A DNA stretch of 32,959 nucleotides, taken from positions 1 through 32,959 of the forward strand of contig SYKE01000264.1 in assembly GCA_005798285.1 (NCBI GenBank). The letters are read 5' to 3'. Position 1 is the stretch's first letter; every line of letters starts with the position of its first letter. The translations under genes were made by a program, and so were the position numbers. Shown here piece after piece: positions 1-7,146 of the stretch. The notes beneath the pieces are model-generated. The model saw only the letters and a program-made list of their open reading frames with translations. It was not told where the DNA came from and searched no databases. This DNA comes from Actinomycetota bacterium (GTDB lineage: Bacteria > Armatimonadota > SYMT01).

Positions 1-682
1 GACGGCGCGACGCCGTAATTCGAGAGTCCAACTGCCGCAGCGACCCAGCGGCTGAGTTGCGCGGATTGGCGTAGGTCGGATCCCCTCGCTGCTCGCGCTC
101 CTGATTGATCCTGGCAAACTCGGAGTGGGAGAGGAACACCTCTCCGCGAACTTCGAGCACGCTGCCCGGGGCGCCCGATCGCAGTTGAAGCGGGAGCCCT
201 CGGACCGTTCGGAGATTGGCAGTCACGTCCTCGCCGGACGCTCCGTCTCCTCGGGTGGCTCCGACTTCGAGGTGTCCATCCCGATAGGTCAGGCTGACCG
301 CGAGCCCGTCGATCTTCGGCTCAGCCATGTACTCGACATCAGCCGCAAGATCCAGAGCCAGTAACCGCTTCACCCGCGCATCAAAGTCCGTCAACTCCTG
401 GAGACTGAATGCATTTCCCAGCGAGAGCATCGGCACGCGATGGATGTGCGAGTTGAACTGAGACTGTGGGGAAGCGCCGACCCGCAGAGTCGGGGATGTT
501 GGGGAGAGCAACTCGGGGTGAGTTTCCTCCAGCCGAGCCAACTCAGCAAGGAGAGCATCATAGGTGCCGTCGGAAACCGTCGGCTGATCCAGCACGTAGT
601 AGGCGTAGTTGTGATCATTCAACTGCGCCCGAAGCTCAAGCACACGCAGCTCAGCTGCATGCCGCTCCAGTTCATCGCTCAT
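1..682 (-). CDS. ligA: NAD+-dependent DNA ligase LigA (N-terminal part, cut by window edge)
   Basis: This is the first 227 codons of NAD+-dependent DNA ligase, which seals nicks in replication and repair. Seen: the start is the ATG at 682-680, giving MSDELERHAA, with GGGAG a few bases upstream. The N-terminal Ia domain carries the NAD-binding signature (NDHNYAYYVLDQPTVSD), then SPT and MLSLGNAFS. The adenylation motif AEPKIDGLAVS follows near residue 120, with the Lys of KxDG as AMP acceptor, then RGDGASGEDVT and LEVRGEVF. The frame stays open to base 1, so the OB-fold, zinc finger, HhH and BRCT domains lie outside the window. It begins 9 nt after the PhyH-family stop and looks co-transcribed with that gene. 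The family assignment is very secure; completeness cannot be judged. Confidence 0.96.
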   Translation of the reverse strand, partial: MSDELERHAAELRVLELRAQLNDHNYAYYVLDQPTVSDGTYDALLAELARLEETHPELLSPTSPTLRVGASPQSQFNSHIHRVPMLSLGNAFSLQELTDFDARVKRLLALDLAADVEYMAEPKIDGLAVSLTYRDGHLEVGATRGDGASGEDVTANLRTVRGLPLQLRSGAPGSVLEVRGEVFLSHSEFARINQEREQRGDPTYANPRNSAAGSLRQLDSRITASRR

Positions 683-691
683 CGCTGCTCC

Positions 692-1549
692 CTAGGAGGG
701 CTGAACCTCCCGTGCACAATGAAGGTCGATCGAGTCACCCGGACTCCAGGTCGGCATTCCTTCAGGCGGAGCGTATGCGAACCGTTCATCGTCGCTGGGG
801 TAGGGGCGAGTGGCTCGCTGGTGGAGCGCGTACTGATACAGCAAGCAGCGACGTGCCAGGACGTCGTCGGGAAACCAATTGTAAGTTCGATTCCAGCGCA
901 CGGCCCGATTGTCGAAGTAAACTACCCGCCGCAATTCCTCGCTGTGGTTGACCGTGCTCCCGTGGAGCACTTTGACGTGGTGGAGCAGGACGTCTCCCGG
1001 CTCGGTCTCCGCCGGAACGGCGCCCGGCAGGTCAAAGTGGTCTCGGCCCCGCCGAGCCATTTCCGCTGCTCGTCCAAATTCCCACAGATGGCTTCCGGGA
1101 ACCACCCACACGCAAGAGTTCTCAACCGTCGAACGATCCGGGTAAAGATCGATGTTGAAAATCCGCTCATTACCGGACTGCTGGGAGTTGCCGTCGCGAT
1201 GCCAGGGCACCGAGGAGCCCCGGCCGGGCAGCTTGAACACCAGCGACTCATAGCAGGGAATGAAGTCCGGCCCGACCATCCGGGTCAGGAGATCACCAAT
1301 GAAGGGGTGCGCCAGCAGGCGAAGGGAAAAGTCGTTCGGGTTCGCGTGAAGGTAGGTCAGGTAATAGGGGACCCCTTCAGGCCCCCGATTGCACCTCGCT
1401 GCAGCGGGACCGGCTGCCAGGATCTCCTGGATCAGGCGAGAGCTTTCGACGCGAAAGTTCTCCAACTCATCCGGCTGAATGACGCCACGGCAAATGACAA
1501 ATCCGTTCTCGTCGAAGAAGCGGATCTCGTCGTCGGTGATCTTTCGCAT
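692..1549 (-). CDS. Phytanoyl-CoA dioxygenase (PhyH) family protein
   Basis: A 285-residue Fe(II)/2-oxoglutarate-dependent oxygenase of the PhyH family. Seen: the N-terminal opening ITDDEIRFFDENGFVICRGV is typical of the family. The iron-binding HxD is at W116-H117-R118-D119 and the distal His is in VLHGS (H196). An Arg pair at 207-208 is positioned to hold the 2-oxoglutarate carboxylate. The length matches the family, and there is no signal peptide, so it should be cytoplasmic. It lies between a DMFase-like gene (24 nt upstream) and ligA (9 nt downstream), all leftward. The true substrate cannot be inferred: members hydroxylate very different small molecules. The stop codon is TAG. Confidence 0.9.
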   Translation of the reverse strand: MRKITDDEIRFFDENGFVICRGVIQPDELENFRVESSRLIQEILAAGPAAARCNRGPEGVPYYLTYLHANPNDFSLRLLAHPFIGDLLTRMVGPDFIPCYESLVFKLPGRGSSVPWHRDGNSQQSGNERIFNIDLYPDRSTVENSCVWVVPGSHLWEFGRAAEMARRGRDHFDLPGAVPAETEPGDVLLHHVKVLHGSTVNHSEELRRVVYFDNRAVRWNRTYNWFPDDVLARRCLLYQYALHQRATRPYPSDDERFAYAPPEGMPTWSPGDSIDLHCAREVQPS

Positions 1550-1573
1550 GAGACCTTGCTCCCCCAGATTGCC

Positions 1574-3148
1574 TCAGGCCAGGAATCGTTCCAGCACGTT
1601 TCGCGTGATCCGGCTGATGTGCGGGTCCACAAGTACGCACGCGGGCCAGGTGATCGAACCCGCCGAGAAGACGGCGCCGCCGCCGCCCGGCTCGTGGTAC
1701 ACCATCTCGGCGCCGCCCTTGTCTGGATTGAGACCGCGGGCGATGAGTTCGAGATTAGCCGGGCTGCTCGGGGTTCGCTTGTCTGTTTCGTGGCCGGATG
1801 CCCCGCCCGGGATTCGTTCGTGCAGGCTCTCGAAACCAAAGTGGTCCCCGTTCTTCAATCCGGTTCCCTCGAAGACCCAGTGGTGCTCGTCCAGGACTTC
1901 ATATGGCGCGGCGGTCATGATGCCGGCCTCGGTGTACGCTACCCCCAGAAGATTCGCCTCCGACTCAACCGTGCGGCCGAACCGACTCTCTTCACCGGGC
2001 TTGACGTAGGATTTGAACCACAGGCGGTCCGGGTCGAGGAACTCCACCTCGCAGTTGACTCCATTACCCGCCAGGTACATCAACCGCCCGCCTCGCTCGA
2101 ACACCCACTCCTTGACCTGGCGATACATCTCCGCAGACCAGTACTCCGGATGGGAGCTCAGCATCAGCACATCGTACGAGTCGAGCGGCAACTGTCCGTA
2201 GTGCAGTTGTGACTCGGAGTAGAAGTCGTAGTCGAACCCCTCGCGCTCGAGCCAGGCCAGCAGTCGCCACTCGGCGGGCGCCAGGTGACAGGGCTGCCGC
2301 CCTCGAATGGGGTCGGTTGCTTCCTCATCCCGAAGTACGGCGTTCAGAGGTTCCGGACGATCGAAGGAGAGGGGCTGGTAGAGATCGTCGGCAAACTGCC
2401 ACTCGTTGTAGGTGCCGGCCAGGTAGCGTGTCATCTCAAGTCGCGCATTTGCGACGGGGCGCACGGGCAGACTGGTGGCGTTGATGTAGTTGGATCTCCC
2501 ACCAAAGTTGTTGTAGGCGTTCCACGTGTTGGTGGATGCCAGGACGGCGATCCGGGCCGACGGGACGGCGGGAGCCACCACCCAGGGAAAGGTAAAGAAC
2601 TCCCCTTCCTCGGTTTCCGCGTGAAAGTAGTAGAGACCCGACTTCTCCGGCCCCACCATGAACTGGGTGTGGTGCTTGGACGCGTAGCCTCTCTTGTTCC
2701 ACTCAACGCCAGTCTGGGTGTAGTCGCCGTCCGGTGTGACCTGCATGGTGGCCCGAGGACCGTGCTCGTCGAACCAGCCGATCAACTTGACCTGCTCTCG
2801 CTTCAGTCCGTACCGCCAAAGGCTTAGCCGGTAAGCGTGAACGGAGTGCACGCGAAATTCCGATCGATCACCCGACTTGACCCACTTGGGCCAGGCGTAG
2901 CCCAACAGTCGGTTGGCCAGCAGCCGGAACAAATAGGGCTCGGAAGCGCTAAGCTCCACATCTACGGTCTTGGGACCGAACCCCTCGCGGTTCAGCGTGA
3001 CCCGGTAGGTTCCCGGCTGGACGTCGGCCACGATCGCGCCACCCGCCGACGAACGAGCCGTCGTGAGAGTGCCGTCCTGCGAAGTAAAGTCGACTGCCAC
3101 ATCGGAAAGCGCCAGGTAACGCTCATCCGCTACATATCCCACGAGCAT
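1574..3148 (-). CDS. N,N-dimethylformamidase beta-subunit-like protein
   Basis: A 524-residue protein resembling the large subunit of N,N-dimethylformamidase, a mononuclear-iron amidohydrolase. Seen: an N-terminal carboxypeptidase-regulatory-like beta domain (about residues 3-70). The DMFase-like body then carries NTWNAYNNFGGRSNY (about 207-221), SSHPEYWS (about 331-338), LAGNGVNCEVEF and the C-terminal YHEPGGGGAVFSAGSITW. Known for the family: iron is held by two Tyr and one Glu; Tyr in HPEYW and Glu in YHEPGGG are plausible counterparts, which is my inference. I chose the ATG at 3148 because GGAGG sits 9 nt upstream; an ATG at 3172 is possible but precedes that site. There is no small DMFase alpha-subunit partner nearby, so the real substrate is unknown. 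Confidence 0.78.
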   Translation of the reverse strand: MLVGYVADERYLALSDVAVDFTSQDGTLTTARSSAGGAIVADVQPGTYRVTLNREGFGPKTVDVELSASEPYLFRLLANRLLGYAWPKWVKSGDRSEFRVHSVHAYRLSLWRYGLKREQVKLIGWFDEHGPRATMQVTPDGDYTQTGVEWNKRGYASKHHTQFMVGPEKSGLYYFHAETEEGEFFTFPWVVAPAVPSARIAVLASTNTWNAYNNFGGRSNYINATSLPVRPVANARLEMTRYLAGTYNEWQFADDLYQPLSFDRPEPLNAVLRDEEATDPIRGRQPCHLAPAEWRLLAWLEREGFDYDFYSESQLHYGQLPLDSYDVLMLSSHPEYWSAEMYRQVKEWVFERGGRLMYLAGNGVNCEVEFLDPDRLWFKSYVKPGEESRFGRTVESEANLLGVAYTEAGIMTAAPYEVLDEHHWVFEGTGLKNGDHFGFESLHERIPGGASGHETDKRTPSSPANLELIARGLNPDKGGAEMVYHEPGGGGAVFSAGSITWPACVLVDPHISRITRNVLERFLA

Positions 3149-3245
3149 GGATCCAATCCTCCAGCCCGACAATTGCCCCGGGGCGGAGGCGATCCCTCTT
3201 TAGAGTTTGAGCCTGGGCCTCTCGGCTCAGCGGGGCCCGTTCTTA

Positions 3246-3274
3246 TTGACGCCCCCATGGTCGATTGGTATAAT
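3246..3274 (+). promoter_or_regulatory. Sigma70-type promoter of the secE-nusG-rplKA block
   Basis: TTGACG (3246-3251) and a perfect TATAAT (3269-3274) are separated by exactly 17 bases. It lies in the intergenic region between the divergent DMFase-like gene and secE. The predicted transcription start is near 3281, about 65 bases upstream of the secE ATG. This is the best promoter match in the window. Confidence 0.85.
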
Positions 3275-3283
3275 CCGGCGTCA

Positions 3284-3308
3284 GGGGGAAGGTCTTGCAC
3301 CTTCCTCC
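3284..3308 (+). promoter_or_regulatory. 5'-terminal mRNA hairpin in the secE leader
   Basis: GGGGGAAGGT (3284-3293) and ACCTTCCTCC (3299-3308) can pair over 10 positions (one G-U) around the 5-base loop CTTGC. Given the promoter at 3246-3274, the hairpin would start within a few bases of the transcript's 5' end. No U-run follows (TAATTATTTG), so it is not a classical terminator. An mRNA-stabilising cap or a regulatory element is possible. Confidence 0.55.
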
Positions 3309-3347
3309 TAATTATTTGTCTCGTCCACGGGCTGCGAGGGTACCAGG

Positions 3348-3659
3348 ATGGCTACGGAAAACAGCGCCGGCGCGGTTCGCCCCAGTGCGGAGAAGGCGAA
3401 ACCTCAGCCGACGGCCCGGCCCGCCGGTGGAGGCTCGAAGTCCCCCGGGGTCCCCACGACCAGGCGGATCCGGAAGTACGTTGACGAGGTCAAGGTCGAA
3501 CTCTCGAAGGCGACTTGGCCCAGTCGCGAGGAACTTCGTGCCCAAACCCAGGTGGTGTTGGGGCTGCTGGTTCTCATCGGGGTGTTCATCGCGGGATGGG
3601 ATGCCATTCTGGGCCTGATTTTCAAAGGCCTGCTCAATGTGCTCGGTGTGCACCGTTAA
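3348..3659 (+). CDS. secE: Preprotein translocase subunit SecE
   Basis: A 103-residue single-span SecE, the clamp subunit of the SecYEG translocon in the inner membrane. Seen: a low-complexity Ala/Pro-rich N-terminus (1-38) precedes the conserved amphipathic segment YVDEVKVELSKATWPSREEL (about 44-63), which carries the family's K-x-x-W-P-S/T motif. One transmembrane helix follows (about 68-93). It is first in the block; nusG follows after 24 nt, the near-universal secE-nusG arrangement. The extended N-terminus is slightly longer than in minimal SecE proteins. The stop is TAA. Confidence 0.96.
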   Translation: MATENSAGAVRPSAEKAKPQPTARPAGGGSKSPGVPTTRRIRKYVDEVKVELSKATWPSREELRAQTQVVLGLLVLIGVFIAGWDAILGLIFKGLLNVLGVHR

Positions 3660-3683
3660 GCCGATCCGTCGGAGGAACTCGCG

Positions 3684-4205
3684 ATGAAAGCCTGGTATGC
3701 GGTCCACACATACTCCGGACATGAGAACAAGGTCAAGACCAACATCGAACGGCGCTCCAAGTCGCTGCGACTCGAGGATCGGTTCGGACGGATTCTCGTT
3801 CCCGTTGAGGAAGAGCAGCGCAACCGCAACGGACGCAAGACCACGATCAAGCGCAAGGTGTTTCCTGGGTATGTGCTCATTGAAATGGAATTGGATGAGC
3901 AGACCTGGTACCTTGTAAAGAACACCATCGGGGTAACCGGATTTGTCAGCAGCGGCAACAAACCTGTGCCGCTGCTGGATCGTGAAGTCAACGACATCCT
4001 CGAGGCGCTCGCAGACGGCGGAGTGAAGACCAGGCCGACGTGGCAAAAGGGTGAAGTCATTCGCGTTACGACCGGGCCATTCGCCGACTTCAACGGTTCC
4101 ATCGAAGAAGTGAACGGCGACAAGCAGAAGGTCAAGGTCCTCATCTCCATCTTCGGCCGAGATACGCCGGTGGAGTTGGACTTCAATCAGATTGAGCATG
4201 TGTGA
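3684..4205 (+). CDS. nusG: Transcription termination/antitermination protein NusG
   Basis: A 173-residue NusG, which binds the RNA polymerase clamp and couples transcription to Rho or to ribosomes. Seen: the N-terminal NGN domain opens with KAWYAVHTYSGHENKVKTNI and contains RKVFPGYVLIEM and NTIGVTGFV. The C-terminal KOW domain contains KGEVIRVTTGPFADFNGSIEEV and ends FGRDTPVELDFNQIEHV. The length is typical with no inserted domain. GGAGG sits 8 nt before the ATG. rplK follows 45 nt downstream. Confidence 0.97.
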   Translation: MKAWYAVHTYSGHENKVKTNIERRSKSLRLEDRFGRILVPVEEEQRNRNGRKTTIKRKVFPGYVLIEMELDEQTWYLVKNTIGVTGFVSSGNKPVPLLDREVNDILEALADGGVKTRPTWQKGEVIRVTTGPFADFNGSIEEVNGDKQKVKVLISIFGRDTPVELDFNQIEHV

Positions 4206-4211
4206 GTGTGA

Positions 4212-4238
4212 GCGGGCTTTGCGTTCGTCGCGGCCCGC
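4212..4238 (+). promoter_or_regulatory. Hairpin in the nusG-rplK gap
   Basis: GCGGGC (4212-4217) pairs with GCCCGC (4233-4238). An inner short stem TGCG/CGCG closes the loop TTCGT, with two unpaired T on one side. It sits just before the rplK ribosome-binding region (GAGGTAGG). In Escherichia coli, ribosomal protein L1 represses its operon by binding an rRNA-like hairpin in the rplK leader; this element is in the right place. I cannot show that it carries the L1 recognition bases. Confidence 0.4.
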
Positions 4239-4250
4239 GAGGTAGGTTCG

Positions 4251-4676
4251 ATGGCAAAGAAAGTCAAGGCGATCGTCAAGCTCCAGTGCAACGCCGGAAA
4301 GGCGACACCGGCCCCTCCCGTGGGTCCGGCGCTCGGCCAACACGGCATCAATATCATGGAGTTTGTGAAGACCTACAATGAGCGAACGGCTTCGATGGTG
4401 GGAACGGTTGTTCCGGTCGAAATCACCATCTACGAAGACCGCTCCTTCACGTTTGTCACCAAGACGCCGCCTGCGGCGGAACTCTTGAAGAAGGCTGCTG
4501 GGGTCAAGTCGGGCTCGGGCGCCAACAAGAAGACTAAGGTTGGGAAGATCACCGAGGCACAGCTTCGTGAGATCGCGCAGACCAAGTTCCAGGACTTGAA
4601 CGCGAACGACATGGACGCAGCGGCGAAGATCATCGCCGGTACGGCGCGCAGCATGGGGATTGAGATCGTCGGCTAG
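4251..4676 (+). CDS. rplK: 50S ribosomal protein L11
   Basis: A 141-residue L11, which binds the GTPase-associated 23S rRNA region. Seen: [20 protein letters not shown] opens the protein, followed by [20 protein letters not shown] (the conserved proline-rich N-terminal domain). [20 protein letters not shown] and [17 protein letters not shown] form the C-terminal RNA-binding domain. Full length and intact. It follows nusG and precedes rplA by 71 nt. It ends in TAG, showing that TAG serves as a normal stop in this genome. Confidence 0.98.
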   Translation: MAKKVKAIVKLQCNAGKATPAPPVGPALGQHGINIMEFVKTYNERTASMVGTVVPVEITIYEDRSFTFVTKTPPAAELLKKAAGVKSGSGANKKTKVGKITEAQLREIAQTKFQDLNANDMDAAAKIIAGTARSMGIEIVG

Positions 4677-4702
4677 ACAGATGATCCGGTCACGACGTGG
4701 GA

Positions 4703-4720
4703 GGCCCCTCTCTCGGGGCC
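4703..4720 (+). promoter_or_regulatory. Short GC-rich hairpin in the rplK-rplA gap
   Basis: GGCCCC (4703-4708) and GGGGCC (4715-4720) form a 6-bp stem around TCTCTC, 27 nt before the rplA ATG. There is no T-run after it, so it is not a clear terminator. It may tune rplA expression or be incidental; nothing else in the gap explains it. Confidence 0.35.
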
Positions 4721-4747
4721 GACATCTACCACAGGAGCAAACTGGAA

Positions 4748-5458
4748 ATGGCAAAGCGAAGCAAGCGATACGCCGCCGCAGTGGCGGGTCTGGATGTCGA
4801 AGCGGTTTACGAACTCGTCGACGCCATCTAGTTGGTTAAGAAGACGGCGAACGCAAAGTTCAACGAAACCGTAGAAGTCGCAATTCGATTAGGTGTCGAT
4901 CCCCGGCATGGGGACCAAATGGTTCGCGGAACTACGAATCTTCCGCATGGTACCGGCAAGGTGCGTCGTGTAGCGGTTTTTGCGAAGGGCGACAAGGCCG
5001 AGGAGGCTCTGGCAGCCGGCGCGGATGTCGTGGGAGATGCCGACCTGATCACCCGGATCCAGCAGGGGTGGCGCGAGTTCGACCTTTTGATGGCGACGCC
5101 GGACCTGATGCCGCAAATCGGTCGTGCGCTGGGCCGCACGCTCGGACCGCGAATGCCCAGTCCTCGGAGCGGCACAGTGACCAACGACATCGGCAAGGTG
5201 GTTCGCGACGTCAAGAGCGCCTCCCGTGTGGAGTATCGTGTCGAGCGGGCAGGTATCGTTCACATGCCGATCGGCAAGGTCAACTTCACCACCGATCAGT
5301 TGGTTGAGAATTTCTACGTACTGCTGAATGCCCTGCTGAAGGCTCGGCCCTCTGCAGCGAAGGGCCGCTACGTGAAGGCGGTCTCCATCTCTTCGACGAT
5401 GGGTCCCGGGTTCCAGATTGACGGCCAGAAGGCGCAGTCCACCGCCGAAAAGCTGTAG
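4748..5458 (+). CDS. rplA: 50S ribosomal protein L1, interrupted by an in-frame TAG at codon 28
   Basis: L1 forms the mobile L1 stalk of the 50S subunit. The ATG at 4748 opens [20 protein letters not shown], clearly the L1 N-terminus, with AGGAG upstream. At 4829-4831 the frame reads TAG, after which it continues [20 protein letters not shown] and matches L1 to the end ([47 protein letters not shown]). With the amber read as an amino acid the product is 236 residues, normal for L1. The residue usually there is Glu, Lys, Gln or similar, each one base from TAG. The codon after TAG is TTG, so a 208-residue product lacking the N-terminal strand and helix could start at 4832, but no Shine-Dalgarno precedes it. 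Sequencing error, true mutation, readthrough and reinitiation all remain open. Confidence 0.9.
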
Positions 5459-5485
5459 CGCTGGTTCCCCAGAGCGGGTTTCGAG

Positions 5486-5513
5486 AGGGGCCGGGCGAGT
5501 GCGTCCGGCCCCT
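5486..5513 (+). terminator. Likely terminator after rplA
   Basis: AGGGGCCGG (5486-5494) and CCGGCCCCT (5505-5513) form a perfect 9-bp GC-rich stem with a 10-base loop, 28 nt past the rplA stop. The following bases (TCCTCGTTT) are only partly T-rich, so the match to an intrinsic terminator is imperfect. Its placement at the end of the ribosomal block supports the call. The rest of the gap up to 5705 shows no clear promoter. Confidence 0.6.
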
Positions 5514-5705
5514 TCCTCGTTTGGGGCGAGGCGAGTCGTGGCCGGCCGCCTCGGAAGTTGGGACACGCCTGTGAAAGTCTTCACTCCTGCTCGATTCCAT
5601 TTGCAAGGGGATGGACCCGTCGGTAACTAACTCTTAACGCAGCAACGCGCTCCGGCGGCCACCTCTGGTTTCCCGTGGCGTGCTCGGCGCTGGGAGTTTT
5701 TACAG

Positions 5706-6950
5706 ATGTCGTCCGAGGCCAAGGGCAACGGTAAGCGGATCCTGGTGGTGGAACACCACCAGGCTACTCGGGAACGCGCGGCTCAGACACTGCGAGCTCA
5801 GTCCTTCGAAGTTCTGGAGTGCGGCAACGTCCACGATGTGGATGAATTGGTGTCGACACTCCGTCCGCACCTGCTGTTGGTGGACACGATGCTCCCGGGC
5901 CGGAACGGCCTCGACCTGTGTCGGTCGCTTCAGGAGAACCCAGAGACTGCGGCCATACCAGTTGTTATCACCTCCGTGAAGCAGTTCGAGGCGGACAAGA
6001 AAGCCGCATTGCTTGCCGGAGCTTCGGGTTACCTCATCAAGCCCTACACCGATTCGGCGCTCCTTGAGATCGTAGACCACACGTTGGGTCGACACTTTGG
6101 CGTCACGATCTGGGGGTGTCGCGGCTCCATCGCCTCCCCGGATCGAGCATCCGGCTACGGCGGCAACACCACATGCATTGATGTGACGCTGCCCGGGCAG
6201 CGGCATGTTGTTTTCGACGCCGGCACCGGCATTCGATTGCTCGGCAATGCCCTCATCGGGCATTCGCCACTCCGCCTCGCGATCATGTTCACGCACTACC
6301 ACTGGGACCACACGCAGGGCCTGCCGTTCTTTAAGCCCCTGTACGTACCCGGAAACGAGATCCACCTTTACGGTCCCGAGGATAAGGACTCCGCGATGAG
6401 CGCTACTCTCGCGGGCGTAATGGGCGGGAAGTTCTTCCCGGTGTCCATAGAGGCCTTCCGGGCGAGCGTTCGATACAACGCTGTGCAGGAGACCCAGGTT
6501 CCTTTCGACATGTTCGGCATCGCCGTCACCACGCTTGAGGTGGTTCACCCAGGCACAACGCTCGCCTATCGACTGGAGTACGGCGGACGGTCTGTAGTGT
6601 TCTGCCCGGACAATGAGCTCGAACCCTCATCATGCGGTCCGGAGTTGAGCGGACAGGCACTCCGAATGGCAGAGTTCGCCGAGGGGGCTTCTCTACTGAT
6701 TCACGACTGTCAGTACTCATTCGAGCAGTATCAGTCCAAGCGAGGCTGGGGGCACTCCTGTGGGATGACGCTTGGAGCGGTCGCCGCCCACGCACGACCC
6801 GAACGCGTGCTGTTGTTCCATCACGACCCGGACGCGGATGATTGTGACGTGGACGCGATCCACGGTGAGTTTCGGCGGGAACTGGAGGCGCGGGGCGCTG
6901 GTTCAGTGTCCAGCGGCGCCGCCTGCGAAGGCGAGACAATCCTTCTGTAG
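5706..6950 (+). CDS. Receiver domain fused to a metallo-beta-lactamase-fold hydrolase
   Basis: A 414-residue two-domain protein. Seen: an N-terminal CheY-like receiver (about 10-128) with phospho-acceptor D60 in LLLVDTMLPG, T89/S90 and K112 in LIKPYT. The usual acidic pair is E16-H17 (ILVVEHH), so one carboxylate is missing. From residue 133 an MBL-fold domain begins (VTIWGCRGS, GGNTTCIDV). It has the metal motif THYHWDH (196-202), a later VVHPGTTLAYRLEY, LIHDCQY and a C-terminal LFHHDPDADD that supplies further ligands. It resembles MBL hydrolases of the PhnP/cyclic-nucleotide-phosphodiesterase type; the substrate is unknown. GGGAG lies 9 nt before the ATG. The natural inference is a hydrolase controlled by a sensor kinase, but no histidine kinase is in the window. 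Confidence 0.88.
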   Translation: MSSEAKGNGKRILVVEHHQATRERAAQTLRAQSFEVLECGNVHDVDELVSTLRPHLLLVDTMLPGRNGLDLCRSLQENPETAAIPVVITSVKQFEADKKAALLAGASGYLIKPYTDSALLEIVDHTLGRHFGVTIWGCRGSIASPDRASGYGGNTTCIDVTLPGQRHVVFDAGTGIRLLGNALIGHSPLRLAIMFTHYHWDHTQGLPFFKPLYVPGNEIHLYGPEDKDSAMSATLAGVMGGKFFPVSIEAFRASVRYNAVQETQVPFDMFGIAVTTLEVVHPGTTLAYRLEYGGRSVVFCPDNELEPSSCGPELSGQALRMAEFAEGASLLIHDCQYSFEQYQSKRGWGHSCGMTLGAVAAHARPERVLLFHHDPDADDCDVDAIHGEFRRELEARGAGSVSSGAACEGETILL

Positions 6951-7062
6951 GGGCGGGTGAGGGAACACAGGAGCCCGTTTCAGGCGTCGTATGTGAAGTA
7001 TTCGACGGCGCTCGATCGTCCCATAGGACGTGTGGGGCCGTCACAGGGCAGAATAAACCTGA

Positions 7063-7090
7063 TCCGCTCCGATGGCGTCATGGGAGCGGA
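7063..7090 (+). promoter_or_regulatory. Long near-perfect inverted repeat upstream of the vWA gene
   Basis: TCCGCTCC (7063-7070) pairs with GGAGCGGA (7083-7090). Inside, ATG (7072-7074) pairs with CAT (7079-7081) around the tetraloop GCGT, leaving one G-G mismatch. The result is an 11-bp stem in the leader of the vWA gene. There is no T-run downstream. A potential upstream ATG (7072) would lie inside this hairpin, which argues against it as the vWA start. Confidence 0.5.
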
Positions 7091-7146
7091 GCGAGAACCT
7101 GCCCCAGCAACACAGTGACGGATGGACGGAAAGGAACGGGCGGCGG

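Noticed and set aside
440-2212. A 590-codon open frame on the plus strand
   Set aside because: It lies opposite the PhyH and DMFase-like genes, has no family motif and is a codon-bias shadow.
3312-4754. A 480-codon open frame on the minus strand
   Set aside because: It is antisense to secE, nusG and rplK, which are unmistakable; the product is Arg/His/Leu-rich without motifs.
4748-5458. Global reassignment of TAG to an amino acid as the explanation of the rplA amber
   Set aside because: Many genes here, including rplK, rplA, nagA and the PP2C gene, end at TAG at the expected family length.
5601-5629. TTGCAA with a 17-base spacer as a promoter for the receiver-MBL gene
   Set aside because: The -10 candidate TAACTA matches the consensus poorly.
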